DNA from: Odoribacter sp036657595
Lineage (GTDB): Bacteria > Bacteroidota > Bacteroidia > Bacteroidales > Marinifilaceae
Assembly: GCA_036657595.1 (NCBI GenBank)
Contig: JAVXFZ010000005.1
Coordinates: 1 to 64,000 of the forward strand
Reading direction: 5' to 3'
Length of the DNA: 64,000 bases
Position numbers and translations under genes: made by a program
In this document: positions 51,679 through 60,689 of the stretch, piece after piece
Layout of the letters: each line of letters begins with the position of its first letter
How positions within the stretch are numbered: the first letter of the stretch is position 1
Notes under the pieces: model-generated
Databases searched by the model: none
What the model saw: only the letters and a program-made list of their open reading frames with translations
What the model was told of the DNA's origin: nothing

Positions 51679-52467
51679 ATGTTGTTATTTATAAAACTTG
51701 GCGTTTTTGATATATTGGATATTCTGATTGTTGCTTTTATTTTTTATCAGGTATATAGATTGGTGAAAGGTACGGCAGCTATTAATATCTTTGCGGGTAT
51801 TTTTACTTTTTACTTGGCTTGGTTGTTGGTGAGAGCTTTTAATATGGAACTGATCTCATCTATTCTAGGACAATTTATAGGAATGGGGGTAATTGCTTTG
51901 TTGATTGTATTCCAGCAGGAAGTACGGAGATTCTTGCTATTAGTCGGTAGTAAATATAATCTTCAACATATTTTTAATTTAGAAAAATTGTTTGCCAAAC
52001 CAACTATTCAGGAAGATGTTTCGAATGCGATCGTAGCTGCTTGCGAATATTTTTCACAGACTTATACCGGTGCATTGATTGTTTTTCAGCAAAATACAGA
52101 GTTGTATAATTATGCTCAAACAGGAGTGATCATAAAAGCAAAAGTGACGGAAGAGTTGATGGAGAATATTTTCTTTAAAAATACCGCTTTGCACGATGGT
52201 GCCGTGATTATCAATGAAAATCGGATATTGGCAGCTCGTTGCATTTTGCCTGTTTCTGACCGTCAAGATATTCCGGGCAGTATGGGATTAAGGCATCGTG
52301 CTGCTTTAGGATTAAGCTCTGTCAGTGATGCTTATGTAATTGTTGTAAGCGAAGAAACCGGAAATATTACATTTTTTAGAGAAGGAAGCTATAAAGTAAA
52401 AGTAAGTCCCCAAGAATTGAAAAAATTCTTGAGTAATGATTTTTTAGGTTTTGTAGTAGATAAATAG
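51679..52467 (+). CDS. cdaA: Diadenylate cyclase CdaA
   Basis: 262 residues. Two or three N-terminal membrane helices (about residues 10-80) are followed by the DAC domain with the catalytic motifs LHDGAVII (D173-A175) and GLRHRAALG (R205-R207). It makes cyclic di-AMP from two ATP, a messenger controlling potassium and turgor. In Firmicutes the gene sits with cdaR and glmM; neither is present here. It is monocistronic. Confidence 0.95.
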   Translation: MLLFIKLGVFDILDILIVAFIFYQVYRLVKGTAAINIFAGIFTFYLAWLLVRAFNMELISSILGQFIGMGVIALLIVFQQEVRRFLLLVGSKYNLQHIFNLEKLFAKPTIQEDVSNAIVAACEYFSQTYTGALIVFQQNTELYNYAQTGVIIKAKVTEELMENIFFKNTALHDGAVIINENRILAARCILPVSDRQDIPGSMGLRHRAALGLSSVSDAYVIVVSEETGNITFFREGSYKVKVSPQELKKFLSNDFLGFVVDK

Positions 52468-52480
52468 AACTATAAACTAT

Positions 52481-52572
52481 AAATGTTTAATGTTTAGTTG
52501 CCATATTGTAAAATCTAATGTTTTGATTAGACAAAATATAGACTTATGTATTATCCTAAACATTAAACATTT
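52481..52572. repeat. Spaced inverted repeat between cdaA and purC
   Basis: AAATGTTTAATGTTTAG (52481-52497) and CTAAACATTAAACATTT (52556-52572) are exact 17-nt inverted copies 58 nt apart, filling the gap between the converging genes. It could fold as one stem and terminate both. Confidence 0.7.
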
Positions 52573-52586
52573 AACGTCTATGATTG

Positions 52587-53531
52587 TTATAGTGTTTTTA
52601 AGCAAGCATTTACGTTATCCTCAATACGTTTGAGAACATTGTTTGTATCAGCTTTCTCAAATTTTTGTCCGGTGATATTTTCGTATAATTCTATGTAGCG
52701 TTCTGTAATGCCTGTTACAACACTTGGAGTCATATCGGGTATCTTCTGATCTGTTTGTCCCTGAAATCCGTTATCCATCAGCCATTCACGTACAAATTCT
52801 TTAGAAAGTTGTTTTTGCTTTTCACCTTTGGTAAATCTTTCTTCATAGCCATCTGCATAAAAATAACGAGAGGAATCGGGTGTGTGGATTTCATCAATTA
52901 AATAGATCTTTCCATTTTTCTTTCCAAATTCATATTTAGTATCAACTAATATTAACCCTTTTTCAGCAGCTATTTCTGTTCCACGTTGGAATAAAGCATA
53001 GGTATATTTTTCCATTAATTCGTAGTCTGCGCGACTCACTAAACCTTGTGCGATGATTTCTTCACGAGAAATATTTTCATCGTGTCCTTCATCCGCTTTA
53101 GTACTTGGAGTGATCAGTGGGGATGCGAATTTTTGATTTTCTTTCATACCTTCGGGCAATGGCAGACCGCAAAGGATACGCTCGCCTGATTTGTAAGAAC
53201 GCCAAGAACTGCCTGTCAAATAACCACGGATTACCATCTCCACCTTGAATGGTTCGCATTGGTGACCGATTGTCACCATCGGGTCGGGAGTTGCAATTTT
53301 CCAATTAGGTACAATATCCGATGTTGCATCCAGAAATTTAGAAGCAATTTGATTCAATACTTGTCCTTTGTAAGGAACTCCTTTGGGTAAAACAACGTCA
53401 AAGGCTGAAATACGGTCTGAAACGACCATAACTAGATATTCGTGATTGATGTCATAAACGTCTCGTACTTTTCCCTTGTAAACACTTTTTTGTCCGGGAA
53501 AATGAAAATCTGTTTTTACAATAGCATCCAT
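52587..53531 (-). CDS. purC: Phosphoribosylaminoimidazole-succinocarboxamide synthase
   Basis: 314 residues. SAICAR synthetase joins aspartate to CAIR using ATP in purine synthesis. Blocks seen: YKGKVRDVYDINHEYLVMVV, SDRISAFDVVLPKGVPYKGQ, MVIRGYLTGSSWRSYKSGER, ILVDTKYEFGKKNGKIYLID and DEIHTPDSSRYFYADGYEER. This is the longer form (about 310 residues) typical of Bacteroidetes and eukaryotes rather than the 240-residue E. coli form. It lies 71 nt downstream of phoH, probably in one transcript. Confidence 0.96.
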   Translation of the reverse strand: MDAIVKTDFHFPGQKSVYKGKVRDVYDINHEYLVMVVSDRISAFDVVLPKGVPYKGQVLNQIASKFLDATSDIVPNWKIATPDPMVTIGHQCEPFKVEMVIRGYLTGSSWRSYKSGERILCGLPLPEGMKENQKFASPLITPSTKADEGHDENISREEIIAQGLVSRADYELMEKYTYALFQRGTEIAAEKGLILVDTKYEFGKKNGKIYLIDEIHTPDSSRYFYADGYEERFTKGEKQKQLSKEFVREWLMDNGFQGQTDQKIPDMTPSVVTGITERYIELYENITGQKFEKADTNNVLKRIEDNVNACLKTL

Positions 53532-53602
53532 ACTTTATATTGTTTATTGTTTAATGTTTAACTTCCCCACAAATCCACGCTTTGTTTATTGTTATTTGTT
53601 AT

Positions 53603-54553
53603 TTATTTTTCACTCTCTGTTTCGCTGTCGTATGCTTTTACGATGTCTTTCACCAATCGATGCCGTACAATATCTTCAGAATTAAATTCTACAAAAGCAA
53701 TACCTTGTATGTCTTTTAGTATTTTGAAAGCGTGTACCAAACCGGAGGCTGTACGTCTGGGTAAATCAATTTGGCTCATATCACCTGTAATGACAAATTT
53801 AGCACTAACTCCCATACGGGTCAAAAACATTTTTAATTGATTGCGAGTGGTATTCTGGGCTTCATCTAAGATGACAAATGAATCATTTAATGTTCGTCCG
53901 CGCATATAAGCCAACGGGGCGATTTGTATGACTTCGGATTCCAATAGTTCTTCTAATTTTTTTGGTGGAATCATATCCGATAATGCATCATAAAGCGGTT
54001 GTAAATAAGGGTCTACTTTTTCTTTCATATCTCCCGGCAAAAAGCCTAAACTTTCTCCGGCTTCCACTGCCGGACGACTCAAGACAATCCGTTTCACTTC
54101 CCGATTGCGAAGTGCTTTTACTGCGAGTGCGATAGCTGTATAGGTTTTTCCGGAACCGGCAGGACCGGTAGCGAATAATAGATCGTTGTTTCGTGATAGA
54201 TCGACTAATTTTCGTTGATTGGGAGTACGTGCCCGAATAGCTTTCCCTGCATTGCCGAAAAGAATCACCGATTCGGCATCTTCTGGATCTGCAATGATAT
54301 TATCTTCCAGTATAATGCGTTTTAGGTTAGCAATCGTCAGCATATTATAGCGGTGGTAGTGCTCTAATAAAGCATCAATTTTATGACTTAAAATTTCAAT
54401 ATCGTTAATTTCACCCTGAAGGATGATTTCGTCTCCCCTGGCTGTGATTTTTTGTTTGGGAAAATACTCTTTCAGAATATTGAATTTTGAGTCATTAACT
54501 CCATAAAAATCAATAGGTTCTATATTTCCTATACTTATTCTTTTCTCGATCAT
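53603..54553 (-). CDS. phoH: PhoH family ATPase
   Basis: 316 residues. An N-terminal KH-like domain (EIILQGEINDIEILSHKIDA) precedes the PhoH helicase-like ATPase with Walker A TGPAGSGKTYTA (G130-T137), PAVEAGESLGFLPGDMKEKV, and Walker B FVILDEAQNTT. The family is linked to RNA metabolism and stress. It is followed by purC. Upstream is the divergent mazG. Confidence 0.94.
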   Translation of the reverse strand: MIEKRISIGNIEPIDFYGVNDSKFNILKEYFPKQKITARGDEIILQGEINDIEILSHKIDALLEHYHRYNMLTIANLKRIILEDNIIADPEDAESVILFGNAGKAIRARTPNQRKLVDLSRNNDLLFATGPAGSGKTYTAIALAVKALRNREVKRIVLSRPAVEAGESLGFLPGDMKEKVDPYLQPLYDALSDMIPPKKLEELLESEVIQIAPLAYMRGRTLNDSFVILDEAQNTTRNQLKMFLTRMGVSAKFVITGDMSQIDLPRRTASGLVHAFKILKDIQGIAFVEFNSEDIVRHRLVKDIVKAYDSETESEK

Positions 54554-54573
54554 TAAACTTCAAATAAATCCCT

Positions 54574-54581
54574 TATTTTTG
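54574..54581 (+). promoter_or_regulatory. -7 promoter element of mazG
   Basis: TATTTTTG fits TAnnTTTG; the leader to ATG 54673 would be about 85 nt. Confidence 0.45.
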
Positions 54582-54672
54582 CAGGTGCAAATTACGAAAA
54601 AACGATGAATCTGATACAATTAGCGATTAAAGATTTTGATTGTTTTACAATATCGTATTTTCGATACTCTTT

Positions 54673-55470
54673 ATGAATAAAATGATGGAAGAATTAGAAA
54701 AGAAAAAAGAGGCTTTTAGCGAATTATTGGAAATTATTTCCACTCTGCGTACGGATTGTCCTTGGGATAGAAAACAGACGATGGAATCATTACGGGCTTT
54801 ATCTATTGAAGAAGTTTACGAATTGGGCGATGCTGTCTTGGCAAAAGATATGGAGGAAGTGAAAAAAGAGCTGGGAGATTTGTTGATGCATATTATTTTT
54901 TATGCACAGATTGGAAGCGAGCAGAAAGCATTTGACATCACGGACGTGTTGAATGGGATTTGTGAGAAATTAAAATACAGACATCCACATATATATGGCG
55001 ATGTGAAAGTGAAAAGTGCGGAAGAAGTTGCACAGAATTGGGAACAACTTAAATTAACGGAAAAAGGGCGTAAACATAAGGTGCTTGAAGGTGTTCCACT
55101 TTCACTGCCGGCATTGGTGAAAGCTTATCGGATTCAAGATAAAGCGCGGGGAGTGGGATTTGATTGGAAGGAGAAAGAAGACGTGTGGAATAAAGTAAAA
55201 GAAGAACTATCAGAATTTGAAGTGGAAGTCAGTAAAGCAGATCAACAAAAAATGGAAGAAGAATTTGGAGATTTCCTTTTTTCGGTGATCAATGCGGCTC
55301 GCTTGTATGGCATTAACCCTGAGAATGCTTTAGAAAAAACCAACAGGAAGTTTATACGTCGCTTTGAATATGTAGAAGAGCAGACACAGAAAATGGGAAA
55401 AACATTGCAAGAGATGACTTTGGATGAAATGGAAATGTTTTGGCAGGATGCAAAAAAAATGGAAAAATAA
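54673..55470 (+). CDS. mazG: Nucleoside triphosphate pyrophosphohydrolase MazG
   Basis: 265 residues from ATG 54673 (MNKMMEELEKKKEAFSELLE). The two tandem MazG helical domains hold the Mg-binding motifs SIEEVYELGDAV with KKELGDLLMHIIFYA in the first and KVKEELSEFEVEV with EEEFGDFLFSVINAAR in the second. DCPWDRKQTMESLR is the conserved N-terminal block. It removes non-canonical or excess NTPs and can lower MazF-type stress signalling. A 122-residue unknown gene follows 50 nt downstream. Confidence 0.95.
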   Translation: MNKMMEELEKKKEAFSELLEIISTLRTDCPWDRKQTMESLRALSIEEVYELGDAVLAKDMEEVKKELGDLLMHIIFYAQIGSEQKAFDITDVLNGICEKLKYRHPHIYGDVKVKSAEEVAQNWEQLKLTEKGRKHKVLEGVPLSLPALVKAYRIQDKARGVGFDWKEKEDVWNKVKEELSEFEVEVSKADQQKMEEEFGDFLFSVINAARLYGINPENALEKTNRKFIRRFEYVEEQTQKMGKTLQEMTLDEMEMFWQDAKKMEK

Positions 55471-55520
55471 ATCCATTGATGAAGTTATTTGGATTGAAGT
55501 AAAAATAGAATTTAAAAGAA

Positions 55521-55889
55521 ATGGATTTAACAGGGAAATGGAAATATATTGAAAACTATGGGTATGGTGTGGCAGAAGGTGAATTATATTTAAAGCAGGA
55601 AGGAGTGCGATTGTCAGGAAGAATAGTCTTTTCTGATAAATTAGAGGGAGAGGAACCTTATATGATACAAGAATTTTTAACGGGTTCCATTAAAGAACGT
55701 AAAATTCGTTTGGATGCGACTGAATTTGATATTATTCATTCCAATTTCAACGTGACTTATGAATTAGATCGTTGGTTTGGTATTTTAGTAGACGAGCGAA
55801 CGATTAAAGGTGTAAGTGTAGACGATCAAGGTGTGGAGGGACATTTTGAATTTGAGATGATGGATAAAGTGATGCTTGTAGAGATTTGA
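55521..55889 (+). CDS. Uncharacterised small beta-rich protein
   Basis: 122 residues, no signal peptide or cysteine. It opens MDLTGKWKYIENYGYGVAEG and continues with alternating strands (ELYLKQEGVRLSGRIVFSDK; FNVTYELDRWFGILVDERTI), a pattern of small lipocalin-like or META-like barrels. It is 50 nt downstream of mazG and followed by a terminator, so it is probably co-expressed with mazG. Function unknown. Confidence 0.8.
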   Translation: MDLTGKWKYIENYGYGVAEGELYLKQEGVRLSGRIVFSDKLEGEEPYMIQEFLTGSIKERKIRLDATEFDIIHSNFNVTYELDRWFGILVDERTIKGVSVDDQGVEGHFEFEMMDKVMLVEI

Positions 55890-55952
55890 TAAACTATGAA
55901 TAAAGCAATAAATAAGTCAACGAACTTATGTTGCAAAACACATATAAATTTT

Positions 55953-55985
55953 AGAAAAAGCTGATTTTTATCAGCTTTTTCTTCA
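55953..55985 (+). terminator. Rho-independent terminator after the mazG unit
   Basis: AGAAAAAGCTGAT (55953-55965), loop TTTT, ATCAGCTTTTTCT (55970-55982): perfect 13-bp stem containing the T-tract. Confidence 0.88.
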
Positions 55986-56175
55986 TTTATATACTCTACA
56001 TTGCCTTAAAATAAGACAATATGAATTGAATAAAATACTCTTTTAAATAACTTAAAAAAATGATTGTCCTATTTTTTAAATTGAAATATCTTATTTAAAG
56101 GTGCTTACAAAAGCAATAAAGAACTCAAAAGACTTAATATGTAATATATACTAATAAACCTAAAATCTATTTCTT

Positions 56176-59100
56176 ATGTCAAAAATCAAAAAACATCCCG
56201 TGCTGGAAGTGCCGGTTAGGGAAAAAGTCATTTTTAAATATAATGGGCAGGAAATTGAAGGAGAAAAAGGTTATACAATAGCTGCAGCTTTACATCAGGC
56301 AGGCTTTCCGGTACACAGTCATAGTCTTGATGGGCGTGAGCGTTCGTTGGAATGTGGTATTGGAAAATGCGGTGCTTGCGAAATGTTGGTAGATGGTAAA
56401 ATTCGTCGGATTTGTGTGACGAAAGTCGATGGGATAAAAGAAGTGAGTGAAGTGTCGGAAGATTTTATGGCTAAAAAGCAGAAAAATTCGGTTGTAGATA
56501 AAAAAAGAATATTACGTACAACAGTAGTGATTATTGGTGCCGGACCAGCCGGACTTGCTGTGAGGGAAGAATTTAACAAATATGGGGTAGATAACATTGT
56601 TATTGACAATAACGATAAAACAGGTGGGCAGTTTACGATGCAAACTCACCAATTCTTTTTCTTTGAAAAAGAAAAACGTTTTGGTGGAATGCGTGGTTTT
56701 GATATTGCAAAAACATTAGCAGGAGAAAACACAGAGGGTATTTATTTAAATTCAACCGTATGGGATTTATTGGAAGGGAAAAGAGTGGCAGTAAAGAACA
56801 TACAGACGGAGGAGGTTTTTTATGTTGATGCGGATTATTTAGTAGTGGCAACAGGTGCTGTTCCTTTTATGCCGGCATTTGAAAACGATGACTTGCCGGG
56901 TGTCTATACGGCTGCTGTGGTGCAAAAAATGATGAATAGTGAACTGACACTTTTAGGTAAAAATGTGTTGACCATTGGTGCGGGAAATATCGGTTATCTG
57001 ACCTCATATCAATTGATGCAGGCAGGAGCTCACGTAAAAGCGATATTAGAGGCAATGCCAAAAGAAGGAGGCTTTCCGGTTCAGGCAAACAGAGTTCGTC
57101 GTTTAGCTATACCGATTCTGACCTCCTATATGCTATTGAAAGCTGTTCCGAATAAACAACGGAATGGAATTATTGGGGCGGTGGTTGCCCGATGTGAAAA
57201 TTTTCGACCAATTCCGGGTACGGAAAAACTCATTGAAGGTATAGATGTAATCAATATCTGCACAGGTTTAATACCCGATAACCAGTTACTGACAAAAGGG
57301 AAAGAAGTCTTTGGTGGACATTGTTACGCTGCCGGAGATGCCATCCGTATCGGAGAGGGCACCAGTGCCGTTTTAAAGGGGCGGCATACGGCAATACAGA
57401 TTATGATGGAACTGGGGATAAAGATTGACTATGATGCTTATCTTTTGCTTTCAAAAGAATACATTGATTCGCAACAACATCCTGTAAAAATATTGGAGGA
57501 GCCTAATCTACCGTCAGAAGAGCGAAGACTAAGTAGAGGATTTGTACAAGCAGATTGTTTATATGGCTTTGCTTGCAATCCTTGTTCCTTTGCCTGCTCG
57601 CACGGAGCTATCATAAAGAGTTCAACTTCTGCCGTTCCTGAAATTGATTACAACAAGTGCATTGGTTGTATGGAATGTGTTTATCAATGTCCGGGCTTAG
57701 CGATTTTTGGTTACGACCTAAGAAAAGATAATTTGTTTTTACCGATTGAATACGAAGTTCAGGAAGGAGCGGAAGTATATCTTGTCAATAATAATGGAGA
57801 AATACTGGGAGAGGGTAAAATAGAAAAAATATTACACAAACCGAATAAGACAAATGTAGCGAGGGTGAAATCTTTAACGATACAAGGGGATGCACTGACG
57901 CGTGTGAGAGGATTTGTGGTGAAAGAAAATTACCCCGAACCATTACCCTTAAAGCCTTTATTGGATGATATTGAAGGACCTACCTATATATGTCATTGCG
58001 ATGATGTCAAATTAGAAGAAGTCTTGCAGATGATCGGTGATCGTAGTTTTATTTCTATTGATGAGGTAAAACACACAACTCATTTGGGTATGGGACCGTG
58101 TCGTGGTAAACGTTGTATTCCTCGTTTGCGGGCAGCTTTACGAAGTCGGGGTATTGAATTAGTAGGGGATGCCACACCTCGCGCACCCTTGTCAAACCAA
58201 CTGACATTGGGAGAAATTACACCGGCGGGGAAAGGTGATATTTATTTGGTGGCTAATCGGGAAACCTTTAAGAAAATAGACGTAGGTCCACTAATTGCAG
58301 GAGGAGGAATGGCAGGAAGCTCTTTATTCCGCTATATGTCAGAAGCCGGTATGAATCCTGTCTTAGTAAATGCCGATCGTGGTTCTTCGTGGCGGAATAT
58401 AGGAGGGGGACGTACCGCCTTTTCAATACCTGAATTAGCAGAAATTGCCGCTCAAAATCAATCTATTTTCAAAGAATTACAATATCTTTCCAACATTGAT
58501 TATAAACCGATCCGTTACATCAGTTTTGCTCACGATGAAGAAACATTTAAAGCGTTGGAGGCGAGCAAGGCTTGGTCAAAGGCTGAGATGATTACCCCGA
58601 AACAATTCAAGACAGAAATCTCTCCTTATTTCAATGAGAATTCAAAAAAATACATTTCAGCTTTAGTATCAGATGATTGTTGGCAGGCAACACCGGGGAA
58701 AGTGGTTGATTTGGTCAGAAATATAGGAATTGCTGCCGGAGGTACGGTGATGGAAGATTGTCGAGTGATAGAAGCTTGTCGTGATGGAAAATACACAAGC
58801 GTATTAGTACAAACCCACGATAAAAAATATGTAGAGTATCGAACGGAACATTTTGTTAACGCCTTGGGGGGTGGAGCCGGTAGACTGTGCGATAGTATGG
58901 GGATAGATGCCGGATTATACCCTGTACGGCATCAGGCTTTTATCACCCGCAGATTACCGATGTTGGGGAAGAAGGGGACTAATCTGGATATGTTGATTGA
59001 TCGTCAGGATTACAAGGGCTTCTCAGCTGTCTATGGGCAACAAATTGCCTATACAGGTCAAATTATTGGATGTGCCTCTCCCAAATTGGATGCAATGCGT

Positions 59101-59406
59101 ATAGATAAAAACATAAAATTGAATACTAAGGCCTTTCTGGAAATTGTCAGTGAAATGTTCACCGAATGGATTCCGGATTTGGCAGGTGTTGGCATTCAGG
59201 CTGTGTGGGCGGGATATTACACAGAACCCCGTTATATTATAGATCCGGAATTAGGACTGTTTGTCGGAATGCAAGGACACGGTTTTATGCTTTCGCAGTA
59301 CATTGCCCGTCTGTATGTGGATAAACTATTAGGACGTCCTGTGCCTGCGTATTTCGATCAGCTAAAACTAAATGGAACCGGCTTATCGGAAAAAGCATTC
59401 AAATAA
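56176..59406 (+). CDS. Single-chain HcnABC/sarcosine-oxidase-like iron-sulfur flavoprotein
   Basis: 1076 residues, cytoplasmic. In order: a 2Fe-2S ferredoxin-like domain (C60, C65, C68, C80), a pyridine-nucleotide-disulfide-type FAD/NAD domain (IIGAGPAGLAVREEF at 119-133; second Rossmann at 267-272), a dicluster ferredoxin insert (C461, C467, C470, C474; CIGCMECVYQCPG, C495-C505), a BFD-like 2Fe-2S site (C606/C608 and C642/C647), and a C-terminal DAO/glycine-oxidase FAD domain (IAGGGMAGSSL at about 707). HcnA, HcnB and HcnC, or the small subunits of octopine, nopaline and proline-type amine dehydrogenases, make these parts separately. It should oxidise an amino acid or secondary amine. Monocistronic; substrate unknown. 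Confidence 0.88.
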   Translation: MSKIKKHPVLEVPVREKVIFKYNGQEIEGEKGYTIAAALHQAGFPVHSHSLDGRERSLECGIGKCGACEMLVDGKIRRICVTKVDGIKEVSEVSEDFMAKKQKNSVVDKKRILRTTVVIIGAGPAGLAVREEFNKYGVDNIVIDNNDKTGGQFTMQTHQFFFFEKEKRFGGMRGFDIAKTLAGENTEGIYLNSTVWDLLEGKRVAVKNIQTEEVFYVDADYLVVATGAVPFMPAFENDDLPGVYTAAVVQKMMNSELTLLGKNVLTIGAGNIGYLTSYQLMQAGAHVKAILEAMPKEGGFPVQANRVRRLAIPILTSYMLLKAVPNKQRNGIIGAVVARCENFRPIPGTEKLIEGIDVINICTGLIPDNQLLTKGKEVFGGHCYAAGDAIRIGEGTSAVLKGRHTAIQIMMELGIKIDYDAYLLLSKEYIDSQQHPVKILEEPNLPSEERRLSRGFVQADCLYGFACNPCSFACSHGAIIKSSTSAVPEIDYNKCIGCMECVYQCPGLAIFGYDLRKDNLFLPIEYEVQEGAEVYLVNNNGEILGEGKIEKILHKPNKTNVARVKSLTIQGDALTRVRGFVVKENYPEPLPLKPLLDDIEGPTYICHCDDVKLEEVLQMIGDRSFISIDEVKHTTHLGMGPCRGKRCIPRLRAALRSRGIELVGDATPRAPLSNQLTLGEITPAGKGDIYLVANRETFKKIDVGPLIAGGGMAGSSLFRYMSEAGMNPVLVNADRGSSWRNIGGGRTAFSIPELAEIAAQNQSIFKELQYLSNIDYKPIRYISFAHDEETFKALEASKAWSKAEMITPKQFKTEISPYFNENSKKYISALVSDDCWQATPGKVVDLVRNIGIAAGGTVMEDCRVIEACRDGKYTSVLVQTHDKKYVEYRTEHFVNALGGGAGRLCDSMGIDAGLYPVRHQAFITRRLPMLGKKGTNLDMLIDRQDYKGFSAVYGQQIAYTGQIIGCASPKLDAMRIDKNIKLNTKAFLEIVSEMFTEWIPDLAGVGIQAVWAGYYTEPRYIIDPELGLFVGMQGHGFMLSQYIARLYVDKLLGRPVPAYFDQLKLNGTGLSEKAFK

Positions 59407-59468
59407 ATTAAAAAATGAGAAGACAAATCAAAAGTTCGTTAAGTCTACTAAGTTGATGAACTGGCAAT

Positions 59469-59589
59469 GATGTTGAACACCTCGCGTACAGATTAACGTT
59501 TTGTGTATGTGCGATTTTTAAATAAATCGACAAAACGATAAATCAATAAAGCGTTAGTCTGTACGTGGGTTCTCTATCTTCAACACATC
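59469..59589. other. Nested stem-loop element upstream of cvfB
   Basis: Four pairings nest within 121 nt: GATGTTGAA with TTCAACACATC (two-base bulge), a 14-bp helix 59485-59498 with 59552-59565 (one G-T), CGTTTTGT (59497-59504) with ACAAAACG (59530-59537), and CGATTT (59512-59517) with AAATCG (59524-59529). Flanks show weaker further pairing. No coding frame is visible. It may be a structured RNA or the remains of a small mobile element. Confidence 0.5.
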
Positions 59590-59721
59590 CCCTTCAAATT
59601 CTATCTACTTAACTGCCAAGCTGTGCAATGTTTTTTTATACAGCTGCTCCATTTTTTGCTTATACAAAAACAGAATAAATGCTCTGATTTTCGAGAATAT
59701 AATATTTTCAAATATATTTTC

Positions 59722-59729
59722 TATCTTTG
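59722..59729 (+). promoter_or_regulatory. -7 promoter element of cvfB, nearly leaderless
   Basis: TATCTTTG fits TAnnTTTG and ends 12 nt before ATG 59742, so the transcript would have a leader of about 7-13 nt. It also overlaps the in-frame TTG at 59727, which therefore cannot be the start. Confidence 0.6.
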
Positions 59730-59741
59730 CAGGAAACAAGT

Positions 59742-60587
59742 ATGGTTATGATAGAGATTGGTAAGTATAATACGTTGACAGTTGTTAAAATTGTAGATTT
59801 CGGAGTATATCTGGATGGCGGGGAATGGGGAGAGATTTTAATGCCCAATGAATATGTACCGGAAAATTGTAGTCCGGATGACGAGGTCAGGGTATTTATT
59901 TACTTTGACTCAGAGGATCGAATTGTTGCTACAACAGAAGAGCCTTTTGTAATGGTGGAAGAATTTGCTTATATGAAAGTATTGGCATCGACCTCATTTG
60001 GTGCTTTTCTGGATTGGGGATTACGGAAAGATCTCTTGGTCCCTTTCCGCGAACAGCGTGATCCGATGGTCGAAGGGAGATATTACCTGGTATATGCGTA
60101 TCTTGACAAATCCTCTGACCGTATTGTAGCTTCAACTAAGATTGAAAAATACTTGGATCAGGTATTTCCAGAGTACGAACAAAATCAAGAAGTCGATCTG
60201 TTAATTGCCCGGAAATCAGATTTAGGATACAATGTAATTATTAACAATGCACATTGGGGGCTTATCTATAATAATGAGGTCTTTCAGCCTTTGAAAATCG
60301 GACAAAAGCTGAAAGGATATATCAAAGAAGTTCGGGATGATGAGAAAATAGATGTCATCTTACAACCTTCCGGATATGAAAAAATAGAAGGATTAGCCGG
60401 TAGTATTCTTGCAAAATTGAAAGATTACGGAGGGGTGATGGATATTTCGGATAAAAGTGATCCGGAAGAAATTTATAAATTATTTGCTTGTAGTAAGAAA
60501 AATTTCAAGAAAGCACTGGGAGGTCTTTTCAAGAAAGGAATGATCGAAATCGGTAACACAGAAGTACGTCTAAAACCGGAAGATTAA
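59742..60587 (+). CDS. cvfB: CvfB/YitL-like S1 RNA-binding protein
   Basis: 281 residues from ATG 59742 or 59748. Three S1-like domains are visible: LTVVKIVDFGVYLDGGEWGE, MKVLASTSFGAFLDWGLRKD and, after EVDLLIARKSDLGYNVIINN, a third. A C-terminal winged helix follows (GGVMDISDKSDPEEIYKLFA, KKNFKKALGGLFKKG). This is the CvfB architecture, an RNA-binding regulator of virulence genes in Staphylococcus. In Bacteroidetes its targets are unknown. Confidence 0.92.
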   Translation: MVMIEIGKYNTLTVVKIVDFGVYLDGGEWGEILMPNEYVPENCSPDDEVRVFIYFDSEDRIVATTEEPFVMVEEFAYMKVLASTSFGAFLDWGLRKDLLVPFREQRDPMVEGRYYLVYAYLDKSSDRIVASTKIEKYLDQVFPEYEQNQEVDLLIARKSDLGYNVIINNAHWGLIYNNEVFQPLKIGQKLKGYIKEVRDDEKIDVILQPSGYEKIEGLAGSILAKLKDYGGVMDISDKSDPEEIYKLFACSKKNFKKALGGLFKKGMIEIGNTEVRLKPED

Positions 60588-60689
60588 TTAATTTCAAAAA
60601 ATCACGATTCCATTTAATTATTTAGAACACATTCTATTAAAGCGTTTATATTTTTATAAACACAATGCAAAATTTATAAATCGGCGGAT

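Noticed and set aside
59407..59741. tRNA gene in the structured gap before cvfB
   Set aside because: Folding gives a long hairpin, not a cloverleaf; there is no GTTCGA-type T-loop or CCA end.
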